A stretch of 64,000 nt of DNA from Paenibacillus jilunlii (GCF_900102965.1 NZ_FNGM01000002.1:114559-178558); one strand, 5' to 3'. Positions 26,436 through 35,963 are shown, numbered from the stretch's first letter. Numbers and translations: made by a program. Notes: generated by a model not told the origin, from the sequence alone.

Positions 26436-27866
26436 TTAAATTTTGTTTAAATTTCCGTGCGGCAAACTTAGGATTACTATAGTAGTGCCTTGCTTGGTGC
26501 TGTCCACCTTCCATCCCAGCTCCATCCGCTTCAGCAGCAGATCAACAATCGATAAGCCCAGGCCTGCCCCTTTGGACTCGGAGCCGCTGCCCAGGCCCTG
26601 GCCGTGGTCGCGGATGACGATGACGCGTTCGCCCTCCCTGTCCTCCACAGCCACCCCCACGTATAGTCCGCTCCGCGCGTGGCGGACTATATTCTGGAAC
26701 AGATTATCCAGGATGCGGCGGAACCAGCTCTCATCCACGTTCCAATGCAGCGGCTCCCCCTCCAGATCAATCTCAATCTGGAACCCTTCCTTCTCCCACA
26801 GCGGATACCACGCCGCAGCACTTTCCCTGAGCAGACGCAGAACATCTTTGCGCTCCGGCTTCAGGGTCATTCGTCCGCTGCTGAGCAGATTGTAGGACAG
26901 CAGATTTTCGATCAGGACACCGAGGCTTTCAATCCGTTCATCCATCAGTTTCAGGGATTCCTGTCCCCGGCCGGTCAGCTGCTCCTTGCCAAGAATATGC
27001 AAGTGACTGCGGATCACAGTGAGGGGAGTCCGCAGATCATGCGACAAATCGGAGACCAGACGCTTGCGCAGCCCCTCTTCCTCCGCTTCACGCGCACGGC
27101 TGGCGGCAAGCTCGGTTACCATGGTATTAAAGGCCGTCTCCAGACGGCCAATCTCATCGGGCTTGCCCGGATCAATCAATTGCGGCACACCATCTTCTCC
27201 GGTGAAGGCCATGGCCGTCTCCAGCCGCAGCAGTCTTTTGCGGATTTGGATAAAGAACAGCAGCGAAACAACCATGAAGCCTGTAAAAAGCACAAACATC
27301 ACCAGCGTAAATCTTAAACTCATACCGTCGAAATAATGCCGCTCTATGATGGCGTCGGGAATTTGCATAACCATAAAACCTTCTCCGGCTTCAGCACGGT
27401 CTCCCACAAAAGCGACAATATTCATTGGCTTTGGATTATACGCCATGCTCTTTTTCATGAAGGAAATCGCTTGTGCAGCAGTCCACACCGGGGGGATAGG
27501 GCGCCGTTCGTTCTGCTGCCAAAGCCGCGGATCAGCAGACTCCAGCGACAGCCGGGTTCGCCCCTCTCCATCTACCCAGAACATCGCAGCCAGGCTGTAG
27601 GCGGAGCTTAGCGCCTTTAGCCGGTTATTGATTCTCTCAGGGGAGCTGCCAAGCAGACCTGCCGCTTCCTTATGCCAGATTTTTTCCAGTTCCTTAATGT
27701 CTTGATACTTCTCATATTCCTTCGGCACATCTTCCTGCGCCATGTTCAGCGTCAGTGGAATGATCACCAGCACAGCGGGAATGAACAGCAGCGCTGTCAT
27801 AATAATCAGCAGGTAACGTGAGAGGAGTGAAGCGTGCAGCTTGCGAAAAAAACCCGGTTGTCTCAT
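26436..27866 (-). CDS. Sensor histidine kinase
   Basis: A 476-residue membrane kinase: TM1 near 18-40, an extracellular domain of about 145 residues, TM2 near 188-208, HAMP, then a dimerisation helix with the phosphorylated His in VSDLSHDLRTPLT, and an ATPase domain with N-box DNLFQNIVRHA and GAGLGLSIVDLL. The large extracellular domain argues against the intramembrane-sensing BceS type. Its ATG overlaps the response-regulator stop (ATGA). Given the ABC exporter downstream, sensing of antimicrobial peptides or envelope stress is likely, but the ligand is unknown. Confidence 0.93.
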   Translation of the reverse strand: MRQPGFFRKLHASLLSRYLLIIMTALLFIPAVLVIIPLTLNMAQEDVPKEYEKYQDIKELEKIWHKEAAGLLGSSPERINNRLKALSSAYSLAAMFWVDGEGRTRLSLESADPRLWQQNERRPIPPVWTAAQAISFMKKSMAYNPKPMNIVAFVGDRAEAGEGFMVMQIPDAIIERHYFDGMSLRFTLVMFVLFTGFMVVSLLFFIQIRKRLLRLETAMAFTGEDGVPQLIDPGKPDEIGRLETAFNTMVTELAASRAREAEEEGLRKRLVSDLSHDLRTPLTVIRSHLHILGKEQLTGRGQESLKLMDERIESLGVLIENLLSYNLLSSGRMTLKPERKDVLRLLRESAAAWYPLWEKEGFQIEIDLEGEPLHWNVDESWFRRILDNLFQNIVRHARSGLYVGVAVEDREGERVIVIRDHGQGLGSGSESKGAGLGLSIVDLLLKRMELGWKVDSTKQGTTIVILSLPHGNLNKI

Positions 27867-28537
27867 GCTCTCACCCGGTAGCCGATTCCCCGGACCGTCT
27901 CAATAATCTCCGGAGCAGCCGGATCAAGCTCAAGCTTCTCACGCAGATACCGGATATGCACCATCAGCGTCTTATCGCCTTCTATGTAGCTTTCTCCCCA
28001 GACCGCCTCATAGATCTGCTCCTTCGTCAGTATTTGGCCGAGATGGCGCAGCAAATAGGAGAAAATCTGAAACTGCTTGCCGGTAAGCAAAATTTCTTTG
28101 CCGCTGGCTGCCTCTATGATCCGGTTGTCCCCTTCGTATACCATCAGATGCTTCAGCTTCAACGGGATGGACAGGACAGCTCCTGTCCGTCTTAACAGTA
28201 CTTCGATCCGCGCCGCCAGCTCATCCGGATGAAAAGGCTTGGTCAGATAATCATCGGCGAACTCCAGGCCCTGGAGCTTGTCATCGATGGATGTCCGCGC
28301 GGACAGCATCAGGACCGGCAGGTTCGGATACGCCCGCTTCAGCCGCTGGCCTACCGTGAAGCCATCGAGACCGGGCAGCATGACGTCCAGAATGACCAGC
28401 TGGCAGCCCGCCGCAGCCTCTACAGCACCCTCCCCGCTCTCCAGCCAGCGGACAGCATATTCCCGCTCCCGCAGATCGGCGGAGACGGCGCTTCCGATCT
28501 CCCGGTCATCTTCAATATACAGCAAGGTAACACTCAT
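27863..28537 (-). CDS. OmpR/PhoB family response regulator
   Basis: A 224-residue regulator. The receiver domain has acidic residues in YIEDD (8-11) and the phospho-acceptor Asp51 in ILDVMLPG; the C-terminal winged helix has LTGKQFQIFSYLLRH and GDKTLMVHIRYLREKL. ATG 28537 follows AAAGGA by ten bases; a TTG three codons upstream is less likely. First gene of the regulator-kinase-ABC operon. Confidence 0.93.
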   Translation of the reverse strand: MSVTLLYIEDDREIGSAVSADLREREYAVRWLESGEGAVEAAAGCQLVILDVMLPGLDGFTVGQRLKRAYPNLPVLMLSARTSIDDKLQGLEFADDYLTKPFHPDELAARIEVLLRRTGAVLSIPLKLKHLMVYEGDNRIIEAASGKEILLTGKQFQIFSYLLRHLGQILTKEQIYEAVWGESYIEGDKTLMVHIRYLREKLELDPAAPEIIETVRGIGYRVRA

Positions 28538-28689
28538 ACATGTCAAATCCTTTCTCTCATTCTGGAAAAAGCAAAAAATGGCTCCGGCGTCCTTTGGGAG
28601 CCTCCAGTTTTCGACTGCCGGATATCTTATCTGTATCTTATAATTTAACCTAGTAATTTCATATTCCTCTAAGCTAGGCGGTTCAGCCC

Positions 28690-28875
28690 AAGTGGAAAAA
28701 GTGAACTTAAAATCCCCCCACCTGTTCGGTCTGCCAGCGCTAGTTGGAAAAAGTAAACCTAATCCGGCCCATTCCTGGCCTTTCAGGTGAATTCACTTCA
28801 AATAAGTCTACTTATTCCAACTAATACCTTCTCTTGGACGCTTTCGGGCCGATTTAAGTTCACTAATTCCACTTC
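28690..28875. repeat. Intergenic 51-bp-spaced repeat element, copy 4
   Basis: Direct units at 28690 and 28741, inverted units at 28800 and 28855; spacing 51, 59 and about 55 bp. The inverted units are more degenerate than in copies 2 and 3. It is upstream of the response-regulator gene in a ~970-bp gene-free region (28538-29509). That region otherwise holds the hairpin at 29110 and a terminator. Confidence 0.75.
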
Positions 28876-29109
28876 AATCCCTTGCTGCAGATTTCTTGAA
28901 TTAATACCGCTACTGACGGTAGGATTCCAGACAGCTTATGCTTACGATGCAGGCTTTCCTGCCATCAATGCAGCTCATGGACCGCCCCCGGCTCATGTTG
29001 TGGTCAGTACTGCAGCGCAAGTATATCATGATTTCCCGTAAGCCAGCCATGGCCCAATAAGTAAGTCAACCGGACAAGGGGGCCCCATTCCATTCCATTC
29101 CAGCAAGTA

Positions 29110-29186
29110 GAAACGGGTACCGTCCTTATTAGGAGCCTATGCTTCCGAAGCAGCGATACAGAGTATCGCTTTCAGGTACCCGTTTC
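29110..29186. ncRNA. 77-bp branched hairpin element, unknown
   Basis: GAAACGGGTACC (29110-29121) is the exact reverse complement of 29175-29186. Inside lie two smaller stems: GGAGC-CTAT-GCTTCC, and AGCGATAC-AGA-GTATCGCT. The whole can fold as a three-way junction. There is no adjacent T-run. A shorter, related hairpin occurs at 48576-48626, with the shared flank AGCGAGAA. It could be a small RNA or a palindromic mobile repeat. Confidence 0.5.
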
Positions 29187-29411
29187 AGCGAGAATAACAA
29201 TTCAAAGCTTAAGACCGCAGGGATTCCTGCCGTTCCAAAATCAACGGGAGCGCCGGATAATCCGATGGTTCACACCCGCTAAACCATGCAACCTAGCTCG
29301 GTCGCTCAGGTCTGTCCGCTTCATTGTGCAGATGAGGACCCAATCCTCTTGAACTGCCTATATCATACTAATATTTCTAATATTTTAGCATTTCATAATT
29401 TCCCAAACGAT

Positions 29412-29450
29412 AAAAAAGCCATCCCGGAACCGTTAGGTTCAAAGATGGCT
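29412..29450 (-). terminator. Terminator of the FMN-binding protein gene
   Basis: On the minus strand AGCCATC-N-GAACC-TAAC-GGTTC-N-GATGGCT is followed by TTTTTT. It lies 60 bp past the stop of the gene at 29510. Confidence 0.85.
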
Positions 29451-29509
29451 ATACCTGTATCCCAAAGATGGCGTCTGCCATAAAACCGGGGTTGCTTGCC
29501 TTGCTTCCC

Positions 29510-29959
29510 CTACTTGCCGGAGACCGCCGCCGAACCTTGCCAGACCCCATGCTGCTGGTCCTTGCCCATATATTCTATCCGTGTCGGCTGCAGCTCAAGG
29601 ATCACATAGTCGGGGTCATCGGGACCCTTGAACCACTTCTCCAGTTCTTTGTTCCATACTTTGGAACGGAGGCTTTCATCCTTGGTCACGGCAACTGTCG
29701 CTTCAATCTCCAGCACATCCTTGCCGCCGCCCTGTTCATATCCAAGCAGCAGAAAAGCATTCGGGTTATCCCGCAGCTCCTCTACCTTATGCGTTTTGCG
29801 GTTGGTAGCCAAATAAATCTGAAGTCCTTCATGAAATACCGCCATATAACGCACCTTAGGTTTATTGCCGGCTTCTATCGTGCCGAAGGACCCGAACTTG
29901 TTGTCATCCAGCGTCTTGATGATCGTCTGCTCCAGCTCTCTGTTATCCATTGACGACAT
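29510..29959 (-). CDS. Pyridoxamine-5'-phosphate-oxidase-like FMN-binding protein (general stress protein 26 type)
   Basis: A 149-residue split-barrel flavin-binding protein. It has the family blocks KFGSFGTIEAGNKPKVRYM, LQIYLATNRKTHKVEELRDN and AFLLLGYE, similar to Bacillus YdaG/general stress protein 26. Such proteins bind FMN or F420-like cofactors and reduce unknown substrates. AAAGGAG is only two bases before ATG 29959 and eleven before ATG 29950 (MDNRELEQT), so the start is uncertain by three codons. It stands alone with a strong terminator. Confidence 0.85.
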   Translation of the reverse strand: MSSMDNRELEQTIIKTLDDNKFGSFGTIEAGNKPKVRYMAVFHEGLQIYLATNRKTHKVEELRDNPNAFLLLGYEQGGGKDVLEIEATVAVTKDESLRSKVWNKELEKWFKGPDDPDYVILELQPTRIEYMGKDQQHGVWQGSAAVSGK

Positions 29960-30212
29960 AGCTCCTTTCTAATCATGCGGATATAAGTTTATATATCCAC
30001 GCCCGCAGTTTGGATTTATGATAAACACGTTGCTTATAATAGTGTACCCGTACTGAGGGTATTGAATCCCGCGTCCAGCCATAAACCCATTACAGAAAGG
30101 GACCCCGGGGCTTGGCGCTTTTGCCGCCCTGCTGTTCCTGCTTAGCGTGGCAGCCTGGAAATTAGGGTAATATAGAACGTGTAATTATCCTGTGTGTAAG
30201 GGTGGAACCATA

Positions 30213-31673
30213 ATGCCTGAACTTAACCCGGCAGATGCCGAACCAACACTACATACCGCGCTGCTGCAGTTTATTTTCCCCTTCTCCCTTAAAGAGGGGG
30301 AGGACATGAATCTAATCCGGCAATTGACGCAGGATGGCTTCACCCGGTTTTTTCTTAGCAACAAAGAGTTGGAGGATGCTTATTACGGCGAAGGCTACTG
30401 CGTGTCCCATGAAAAAATGGAGCGCAGCTACCTCCCGTTTGCCGCCCATGTGCTGTTTCCGCGGGAGAAGGACAGGGATTCCTTCCGCCGTTTTTCCCGG
30501 GCCAACAATCTCTCCTGCAGGCTGGATATGCCAGCTCAGTCCGTTCATTTTCAGGTACTCTCTACAGATGTGTTCATCTGTCCTTTCGAACTCGGGTTCC
30601 TGACCATCAGAATCCGTATAGAGGAAGAGATGCTCCCTTTCAGTGTTGCCCTGGAATTCGCTGACCGCTTCCGCACACTGGAGGATGTCTCCTACCAGGA
30701 CAAACAGACCACCATTCATTGCCATGACAGAACTTTTGAGCAAGTAGAGGATTTTGTGTTCAGGCATCTGGCGCGCGGGCTGGAGCCTTTTCTGGACCCT
30801 TCGGAAATCAACGGGGCGTATTTCGAAACCCTGCCGTTTTTTGTGGATGAACGAATGCTGGTTCAGGCCTTTTATGGTTTTGACCGGCGGGAGGATACAG
30901 GGGGGATCAGCGAGGCGCTGCGCTACCGGGCTTCCCAGCTGGACGGCCTGACTCCGGAAGGCAAGCCCCACATCAGCGCCAGCGATCCCGGTTATATTGA
31001 GGATTACTGCCGTGAGCATTCCTACAGCCGCTGGGGACCGGAAACCTACTATATGACGAATGAGCAGACATTCTGCTGCCTGAGCCGGGCTGAACCCGGG
31101 CTTGCCACCCAGCTTGTGAACCAGATGTACGGGGAATACTATTACGGGCTGCTGCTGAGTATTTTTCACAAAATAGTACTGCTGAAACTGGCTAACATGC
31201 ATTCCCGTCTGCGCATTAACCATGATTACGACGAAATTGAGAAGCTGATTTTTCTGATCAACAAGTTCTCGGCCAAATTTTATTTTCTGGAGCTGATCTC
31301 ACAGTCCCAGGGGAGAGAGATTTTTTTCCAGCTCCGCAAGGTTTACGGCAATGATGCCCTGTTCGAAGAGGTCAAAATGACCCTGAATGACCTGTTTCAA
31401 TACCAGGATAAATTTCAGGCCAAACGAAGGGATACGCTGCTGATGATCCTGACGGTGTTCACGGTAGTCAGCGGTATTTATGGCATGAACCAGGTGATCG
31501 AAGACCTTAAGGGCAAGATTGAATGGAGCAAAATGCTGGAGTACTCCCCATTTGAATATCTGGCGCTGTTCGTTGCCTTAACGGGCATTGCCGTCAGTAT
31601 CGGGCTGAGCCTGAAGCAGCTGTGGAGCGGAATCCGCAGCCGCCGCAGAAAAAGATATCAGGGCCATGACTAA
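30213..31673 (+). CDS. Divergent CorA-like two-helix membrane protein
   Basis: A 486-residue protein. The large N-terminal part (1-400) is soluble, rich in aromatic and charged residues, with no motif I know. The C-terminal 90 residues hold two membrane helices, LLMILTVFTVVSGI and YLALFVALTGIAVSIGLSL. The first ends in YGMN (423-426), the signature at the end of TM1 in CorA magnesium channels. Length, topology and the motif suggest a remote CorA/ZntB-superfamily member; substrate and direction are unknown. AAGGGTGG precedes ATG 30213. It is monocistronic and convergent with the hybrid kinase. Confidence 0.65.
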   Translation: MPELNPADAEPTLHTALLQFIFPFSLKEGEDMNLIRQLTQDGFTRFFLSNKELEDAYYGEGYCVSHEKMERSYLPFAAHVLFPREKDRDSFRRFSRANNLSCRLDMPAQSVHFQVLSTDVFICPFELGFLTIRIRIEEEMLPFSVALEFADRFRTLEDVSYQDKQTTIHCHDRTFEQVEDFVFRHLARGLEPFLDPSEINGAYFETLPFFVDERMLVQAFYGFDRREDTGGISEALRYRASQLDGLTPEGKPHISASDPGYIEDYCREHSYSRWGPETYYMTNEQTFCCLSRAEPGLATQLVNQMYGEYYYGLLLSIFHKIVLLKLANMHSRLRINHDYDEIEKLIFLINKFSAKFYFLELISQSQGREIFFQLRKVYGNDALFEEVKMTLNDLFQYQDKFQAKRRDTLLMILTVFTVVSGIYGMNQVIEDLKGKIEWSKMLEYSPFEYLALFVALTGIAVSIGLSLKQLWSGIRSRRRKRYQGHD

Positions 31674-31679
31674 ACGTGC

Positions 31680-31714
31680 AAAAAAAAGAGCCCGCCAAAA
31701 CTACAGCAGGCTCT
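31680..31714 (-). terminator. Terminator of the B12-sensor/hybrid-kinase operon
   Basis: On the minus strand AGAGCCTGC pairs imperfectly with GGGCTCT, followed by TTTTTTT. The upstream arm overlaps the last codons of the kinase gene. Confidence 0.75.
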
Positions 31715-33386
31715 CCAGTTCCCGGCACGCTTCCGCATATGCAGGGGCAAGCTTCGGCAGCACCAGTGCAGCCGGTTCATATTCACCCTCTCTGGCATGG
31801 CGCTCAACCGCCGCGCACAAATGGGCGAAGTACTGCGCTCCAATGCTCAGGCTGCCTGATTTGAGTCCGTGGGCCGCGGCCGCCATCTCAGGAAGGTCCC
31901 TTGCAGCAAATGCTGCCTCCAGGGCCGCCAGCCGGAGCGGCGTGTCATTCTTGAACATCTCCACCAGCGCCTGGAGCAGCTGCGGCGCCTCTTCCCCGTC
32001 CATTTCCCGGATACCGGAAATCATATCCTCATCCAGCACCGGGATGTAAGCCTCGGGGCTGAACCATCTGTCCAGCAGCTGCCTCAGCCGCTCCAGGTTC
32101 AATGGCTTAACCGCCCAGTCATCCAGACCTGCCTGGAAAAACTGTGCCCGGCTCTCCTCCGATCCATCCCCGGTCACCCCGATGATGGGAATTCTGGGCC
32201 TTGTCCCGGAAGACTCCAGCTGGCGGATTCTACGGACCGCTTCCCCTCCATTCATGCCGGGAAGCCCGCTGTCCATCAGAATAAGCCCGTACTCTCCCTG
32301 CTGCCAAGCTTCGATAGCCTCCTTGCCGCTGCTGACCAGCCGCACATCCATAATGCCCAGCTTCTTCAGCTGCAGCAGCAAGAGGGTGCTGTTGAGGCCG
32401 TTGTCTTCTGCAACCAGCACCGGCTGGGTGCTGAAACGGGGCTCCGGCAATACCGCTTCACCCTCGGGAGATGATTCCTTCAGACTTAGCGTTTTATCCA
32501 GCGCAATCTCAAACCGGAAGGTAGAGCCCCGGCCGGGGGCGCTGTCCACTGTAATCGTTCCGCCCATCAGCTCCACCATGGACTTGCATATAGACAAGCC
32601 AAGCCCCGTGCCTTCCCCTGCCATCGCCAACTCGCTGCTGATCTGTGAATAGGGCCGGAACAGCGCAGCCTGATCCTGCAGTGAGATGCCGATGCCCTCA
32701 TCCCTGACCTCGAAGCACAGGTGCTGCCGGGCCGCATCCTCTCGAAGCAGGCTTACAATCATTTCCACTTCGCCGTTCTGTGTGAACTTTAGTCCATTTC
32801 CCACCAGATTGATGAGGACCTGAAGAATTTTCGACGAATCCCCGCTTAGAGTATGGTCTACTCTGTCCGCAATCTGCCATTTCAGAACATTCCCGCGCTT
32901 CGCGGCAGCCGTGGAGAGCAGCCTGGCCACATGCTCAAGCAGATCACGCAGGTTGAGCGGTGTTTTCTCCAGTTCCATTCTGCTGGCTTCGATCTTCGAA
33001 ATATCCAGCAGGTTGTTGATCATCTGCAGCAGGTATTGTGCGGATTCCCGGATGACTTCCAGATGGGCCCGCTGCCCGTCCGTCGCCCCTTCAGCCTCCA
33101 GAAGTTCGGTCATTCCCAGAATGCCGTTCATCGGCGTGCGGATTTCATGGCTGATTGTAGCCAGAAACAGGCTTTTCGCGCGGTTGGCCTCTTCCGCCTC
33201 CTCCTTCATCTCCTTAAGGCCCGCACTGTTCTTGGCAAGCAGCCGGTGCATCGTAATTAATTCATTATTCATCGCGGAGAATTCCGCGAGGGTCTGTTCT
33301 TCTCTATGCTGTCCCTGGATCACTTGATGCGAGAGCTGCTCAATTGTTTCCCTCAGTTTCCGGACTTCCTGCTCGTGGTCGGCCAT
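31701..33386 (-). CDS. Cytosolic hybrid histidine kinase (HisKA-HATPase-REC-Hpt)
   Basis: A 561-residue kinase without membrane helices. An N-terminal coiled coil (1-70) is followed by the phosphorylated His80 in [14 protein letters not shown]-box [13 protein letters not shown] near 189-201, G boxes DEGIGI and GEGTGLGL, a receiver domain with Asp372 in [13 protein letters not shown], and a C-terminal Hpt domain with His506 in AAHGLKSGS. It has no sensor domain of its own. The gene directly upstream (36 bp away, same strand) encodes a B12-binding protein, which probably supplies the signal. A final DNA-binding regulator is not encoded nearby. Confidence 0.93.
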   Translation of the reverse strand: MADHEQEVRKLRETIEQLSHQVIQGQHREEQTLAEFSAMNNELITMHRLLAKNSAGLKEMKEEAEEANRAKSLFLATISHEIRTPMNGILGMTELLEAEGATDGQRAHLEVIRESAQYLLQMINNLLDISKIEASRMELEKTPLNLRDLLEHVARLLSTAAAKRGNVLKWQIADRVDHTLSGDSSKILQVLINLVGNGLKFTQNGEVEMIVSLLREDAARQHLCFEVRDEGIGISLQDQAALFRPYSQISSELAMAGEGTGLGLSICKSMVELMGGTITVDSAPGRGSTFRFEIALDKTLSLKESSPEGEAVLPEPRFSTQPVLVAEDNGLNSTLLLLQLKKLGIMDVRLVSSGKEAIEAWQQGEYGLILMDSGLPGMNGGEAVRRIRQLESSGTRPRIPIIGVTGDGSEESRAQFFQAGLDDWAVKPLNLERLRQLLDRWFSPEAYIPVLDEDMISGIREMDGEEAPQLLQALVEMFKNDTPLRLAALEAAFAARDLPEMAAAAHGLKSGSLSIGAQYFAHLCAAVERHAREGEYEPAALVLPKLAPAYAEACRELESLL

Positions 33387-33422
33387 TTCTATATCCCGCC
33401 TTTTGTGTAAGTTCTCTGGGTG

Positions 33423-34487
33423 CTAGTTCCGGGGAATCAGCTGTGCCGCCACTTCCAGCGCCCCATTGGCGTCCGGGGCATAGCCGTCGGCTCCAACCTT
33501 TTTCCATAATGCTCGGTCAATATTAAACGGCATTCCGCCGACTAGAATTTTCATGCGGTCCAGCCCGGCATGCGTGCGGATCGAGGCAATCAAACGCTGA
33601 ACCTCCGACACATGATAAGTCATGGTAATCGAAACGGCCAGGAGATCGGCAGGCTGTTCTTTTAAATAGCGGATCAGTCCCTCTGCGGGCATATTGGAGC
33701 CCAGATAGCAGGTGTTCCAGCCCTCCATTTCGAAAAAATCAGCGAGCATCCGCAGTCCGATTTCATGCAGCTCCTCGCCCACACCGACCGCTACCAGCGT
33801 TTTTTTGCTTTTCTGTGCTGCCTGAATCCAACGCGGGTAGAGCTGGGAGATAATACTCTGGGTACAAGCTGTACAGTAATGCTCCTGGGCTACAGTGATG
33901 CGGCCAAGCTGCCATAGACGGCCAATCTCATACTGGCTGTTCTGAAAAAGATGCAGATAAAGATCACGGATAGGCACACCGTCCTCATGCAGCCCCAGCA
34001 CGAACTCCGAAGCCTTACGGCGTTCACCGGCCAGAAGCAGCTCCAGGTACTCCTTTGCCTCGCGGAAATAGGGCTTTTCCGGCTGAAGAAAGGTAGGCAG
34101 GCTATCCTCTCCGCGCGAGTGGTAAATCCCCATGTCGAGATAGCTTAAAATCAGCTCTTTCTCCGGCGGTTCCACCTGAGAGCTAATAGCATCCTTCATC
34201 AGATCCAAATTAATCTGCAGATCCTCAGCCGTAATCTTATACTGGGCGAGCAGCACCTTCAGCCAGATAATATAATTTATGAACAAAAGCGGGCTATCCA
34301 GCGCCACACTTTGGGCCAGATACCGGAAATGATAGAGAGAATCCTGCCTGGTTCTTGCGATTCCCGAAGGGCCGAATCTTTGCCGCAGCTCGGGCTGCCG
34401 CTCATACTGACGTAAAGTGACTTCTTCCGCCAACTGCTCCGCTAGCACCTTCAGCCGTTCCCCGGCATTTTGCTGGTCAGCCAACAT
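33423..34487 (-). CDS. B12-binding sensor protein with CarH-like photoreceptor motifs
   Basis: A 354-residue soluble protein. Residues 1-150 are helical and unrecognised. Residues about 150-225 look like the MetH-type helical cap, and 229-354 are a B12-binding Rossmann domain. The cap carries Trp192 followed after nine residues by Glu202-His203, which is the W-x9-EH motif of the CarH light sensor. The Rossmann domain has ELHEIG (239-244), the ExHxxG motif whose His241 would coordinate cobalt, and GG at 317-318. AAAGGAG lies seven bases before ATG 34487. First gene of an operon with the hybrid kinase. The function inferred is light or cobalamin sensing. Confidence 0.82.
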   Translation of the reverse strand: MLADQQNAGERLKVLAEQLAEEVTLRQYERQPELRQRFGPSGIARTRQDSLYHFRYLAQSVALDSPLLFINYIIWLKVLLAQYKITAEDLQINLDLMKDAISSQVEPPEKELILSYLDMGIYHSRGEDSLPTFLQPEKPYFREAKEYLELLLAGERRKASEFVLGLHEDGVPIRDLYLHLFQNSQYEIGRLWQLGRITVAQEHYCTACTQSIISQLYPRWIQAAQKSKKTLVAVGVGEELHEIGLRMLADFFEMEGWNTCYLGSNMPAEGLIRYLKEQPADLLAVSITMTYHVSEVQRLIASIRTHAGLDRMKILVGGMPFNIDRALWKKVGADGYAPDANGALEVAAQLIPRN

Positions 34488-34609
34488 AGGGTCACTCCTT
34501 TTTCTGAAACGGAATTGTAGAGCCTTGTCCGTATTATAACATAAGGCCAGGTTACCCCGGCGGGCCTGGACGTTGTTGGCAGATTGCCGCCATTTTGGCA
34601 GATGGCTAC

Positions 34610-34638
34610 TGGACAACCCTGCAGGCGACAGCTATAAT
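34610..34638 (+). promoter_or_regulatory. Promoter of the thiamine-precursor operon
   Basis: TGGACA (34610-34615), 17 bp, TATAAT (34633-34638), about 40 bp upstream of the TPP riboswitch. Confidence 0.75.
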
Positions 34639-34678
34639 ACACCGTAAGAACACAGCAATACCCATAACTTCATAGTAC

Positions 34679-34772
34679 CAGGGGGGCTGGAATTGGCCGG
34701 CTGAGAGTGTATCCCGCAAAGATACTGACCCTTATACCTGATCTGGATAATGCCAGCGTAGGAATCCATTAC
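34679..34772 (+). promoter_or_regulatory. TPP riboswitch (THI element)
   Basis: The conserved thi-box sequence is present: GGGGGGCTGG at the 5' side, the pyrimidine-sensing GGCTGAGAG, then GACCCTTATACCTGATCTGG and ATAATGCCAGCGTAGGAA. With the terminator at 34820 it would stop transcription when thiamine pyrophosphate is abundant. Confidence 0.97.
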
Positions 34773-34819
34773 CCGCTACTCAGCCCATTTGGCCTAAGCG
34801 GTCACCTAACGCAACTGCA

Positions 34820-34848
34820 GCGTCCCGGTCTCCGGGGCGCTTTTTTTT
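34820..34848 (+). terminator. TPP-riboswitch-controlled terminator
   Basis: GCGTCCCGG-TCT-CCGGGGCGC followed by eight T, between the riboswitch and the first gene. Confidence 0.9.
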
Positions 34849-34907
34849 GGTATGGACATCATCAGAATTTGGAAGACTGGGGAGAGCTGGAAGGAGAGAA
34901 GAAAGAA

Positions 34908-35963
34908 ATGGGAGTCAAAAAAACACTAATGTTCTGCATCTGCTGCATGCTGGTCCTCGTCATGGCTGGCTGCGGCAGCAATAAAGCAAATTCCGGGGGG
35001 AATAGCGCTGCTCCATCCGGAGACAGCACCGCCGCCTCAGCAACGGACGCTCCAAAAGAGCTGACCAAAATAAAGGTCGCTCTGGACTGGACGCCGAATA
35101 CCAACCATACCGGTCTCTATGCAGCCAAGGAGCTGGGATATTATGCGGAGGAAGGCCTCGATGTAGAAATTGTGCAGCCAGGTGCAGCCGGAGCCGACAC
35201 GATGGTCACCTCAGGTGAAGCCGCTTTTGGCATCAGTGCCCAGGAGGCGCTCACACTGGCCCGGCTGCAGGATGTGCCGCTCGTCTCGATCGCTGCAATC
35301 ATCCAGCATAATACCTCGGGGTTTGCCGCTCCGAAAGACCGCAAGATCAAGACGCCCAAAGATTTCGAAGGCAAAACCTACGGCGGCTGGGGCTCTCCGG
35401 CTGAAGAAGCAGCCATGAAAGCGATCATGGACCCTGAAGGCGGCGATGTCAAAAAGGTGAAGCTGGTCAATATCGGAGAAGCCGATTTCTTCACTGCCGT
35501 GAAACGCGACATCGATTTTGCGTGGATTTTCTATGCATGGACCGGTATCGAAGCCGAGCTGCGCGGCGAGCCGGTTGACATGCTGTATCTGAAGGATTAC
35601 GCGCCGCAGCTGGATTACTACACACCGGTTCTGACCACCAGCGAAAAGGAAATTGCCGAGCATCCGGAACTGGTGAAGGCTTTCCTTGCGGCTACAACCA
35701 AAGGCTATCAATATGCGATCGACAAGCCGGAAGAAGCTGCTGCTATCCTCTCCAAGGCTGTGCCGGATCTTGATCCCAAGCTGGTCCTCGCCAGCCAGAA
35801 ATGGCTGAGCCCGAAATATAAGGACGATGCCGCCCGTTGGGGAGAGCAAAAAGCAGAGGTCTGGAAAAATTACGCCGACTGGATGTACGGCCTGAAGCTG
35901 CTGGACAAACCGCTGGATGCCGCTTCGGCGTTCACCAATGATTATTTGCCGCAAGGCCAGTAA
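34908..35963 (+). CDS. thiY: Thiamine-precursor (HMP) ABC transporter substrate-binding lipoprotein
   Basis: A 351-residue lipoprotein: signal MGVKKTLMFCICCMLVLVMA, then Gly-Cys as the lipobox cysteine, and a Ser/Ala linker. It is an NMT1/THI5-like solute-binding domain with IKVALDWTPNTNHTGLYAAK and GADTMVTSGEAAFGISAQEA. Members of this family bind the pyrimidine precursor formylaminopyrimidine or HMP. ATG 34908 is preceded by AAGGAG eleven bases upstream; the frame open from 34707 only runs through the terminator. First gene of thiY-DUF77-thiX-thiZ. Confidence 0.93.
   Translation: MGVKKTLMFCICCMLVLVMAGCGSNKANSGGNSAAPSGDSTAASATDAPKELTKIKVALDWTPNTNHTGLYAAKELGYYAEEGLDVEIVQPGAAGADTMVTSGEAAFGISAQEALTLARLQDVPLVSIAAIIQHNTSGFAAPKDRKIKTPKDFEGKTYGGWGSPAEEAAMKAIMDPEGGDVKKVKLVNIGEADFFTAVKRDIDFAWIFYAWTGIEAELRGEPVDMLYLKDYAPQLDYYTPVLTTSEKEIAEHPELVKAFLAATTKGYQYAIDKPEEAAAILSKAVPDLDPKLVLASQKWLSPKYKDDAARWGEQKAEVWKNYADWMYGLKLLDKPLDAASAFTNDYLPQGQ

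Noticed and set aside
28787..29041. 84-codon plus-strand frame
   Set aside because: It begins inside repeat copy 4 and shows no protein-like pattern.
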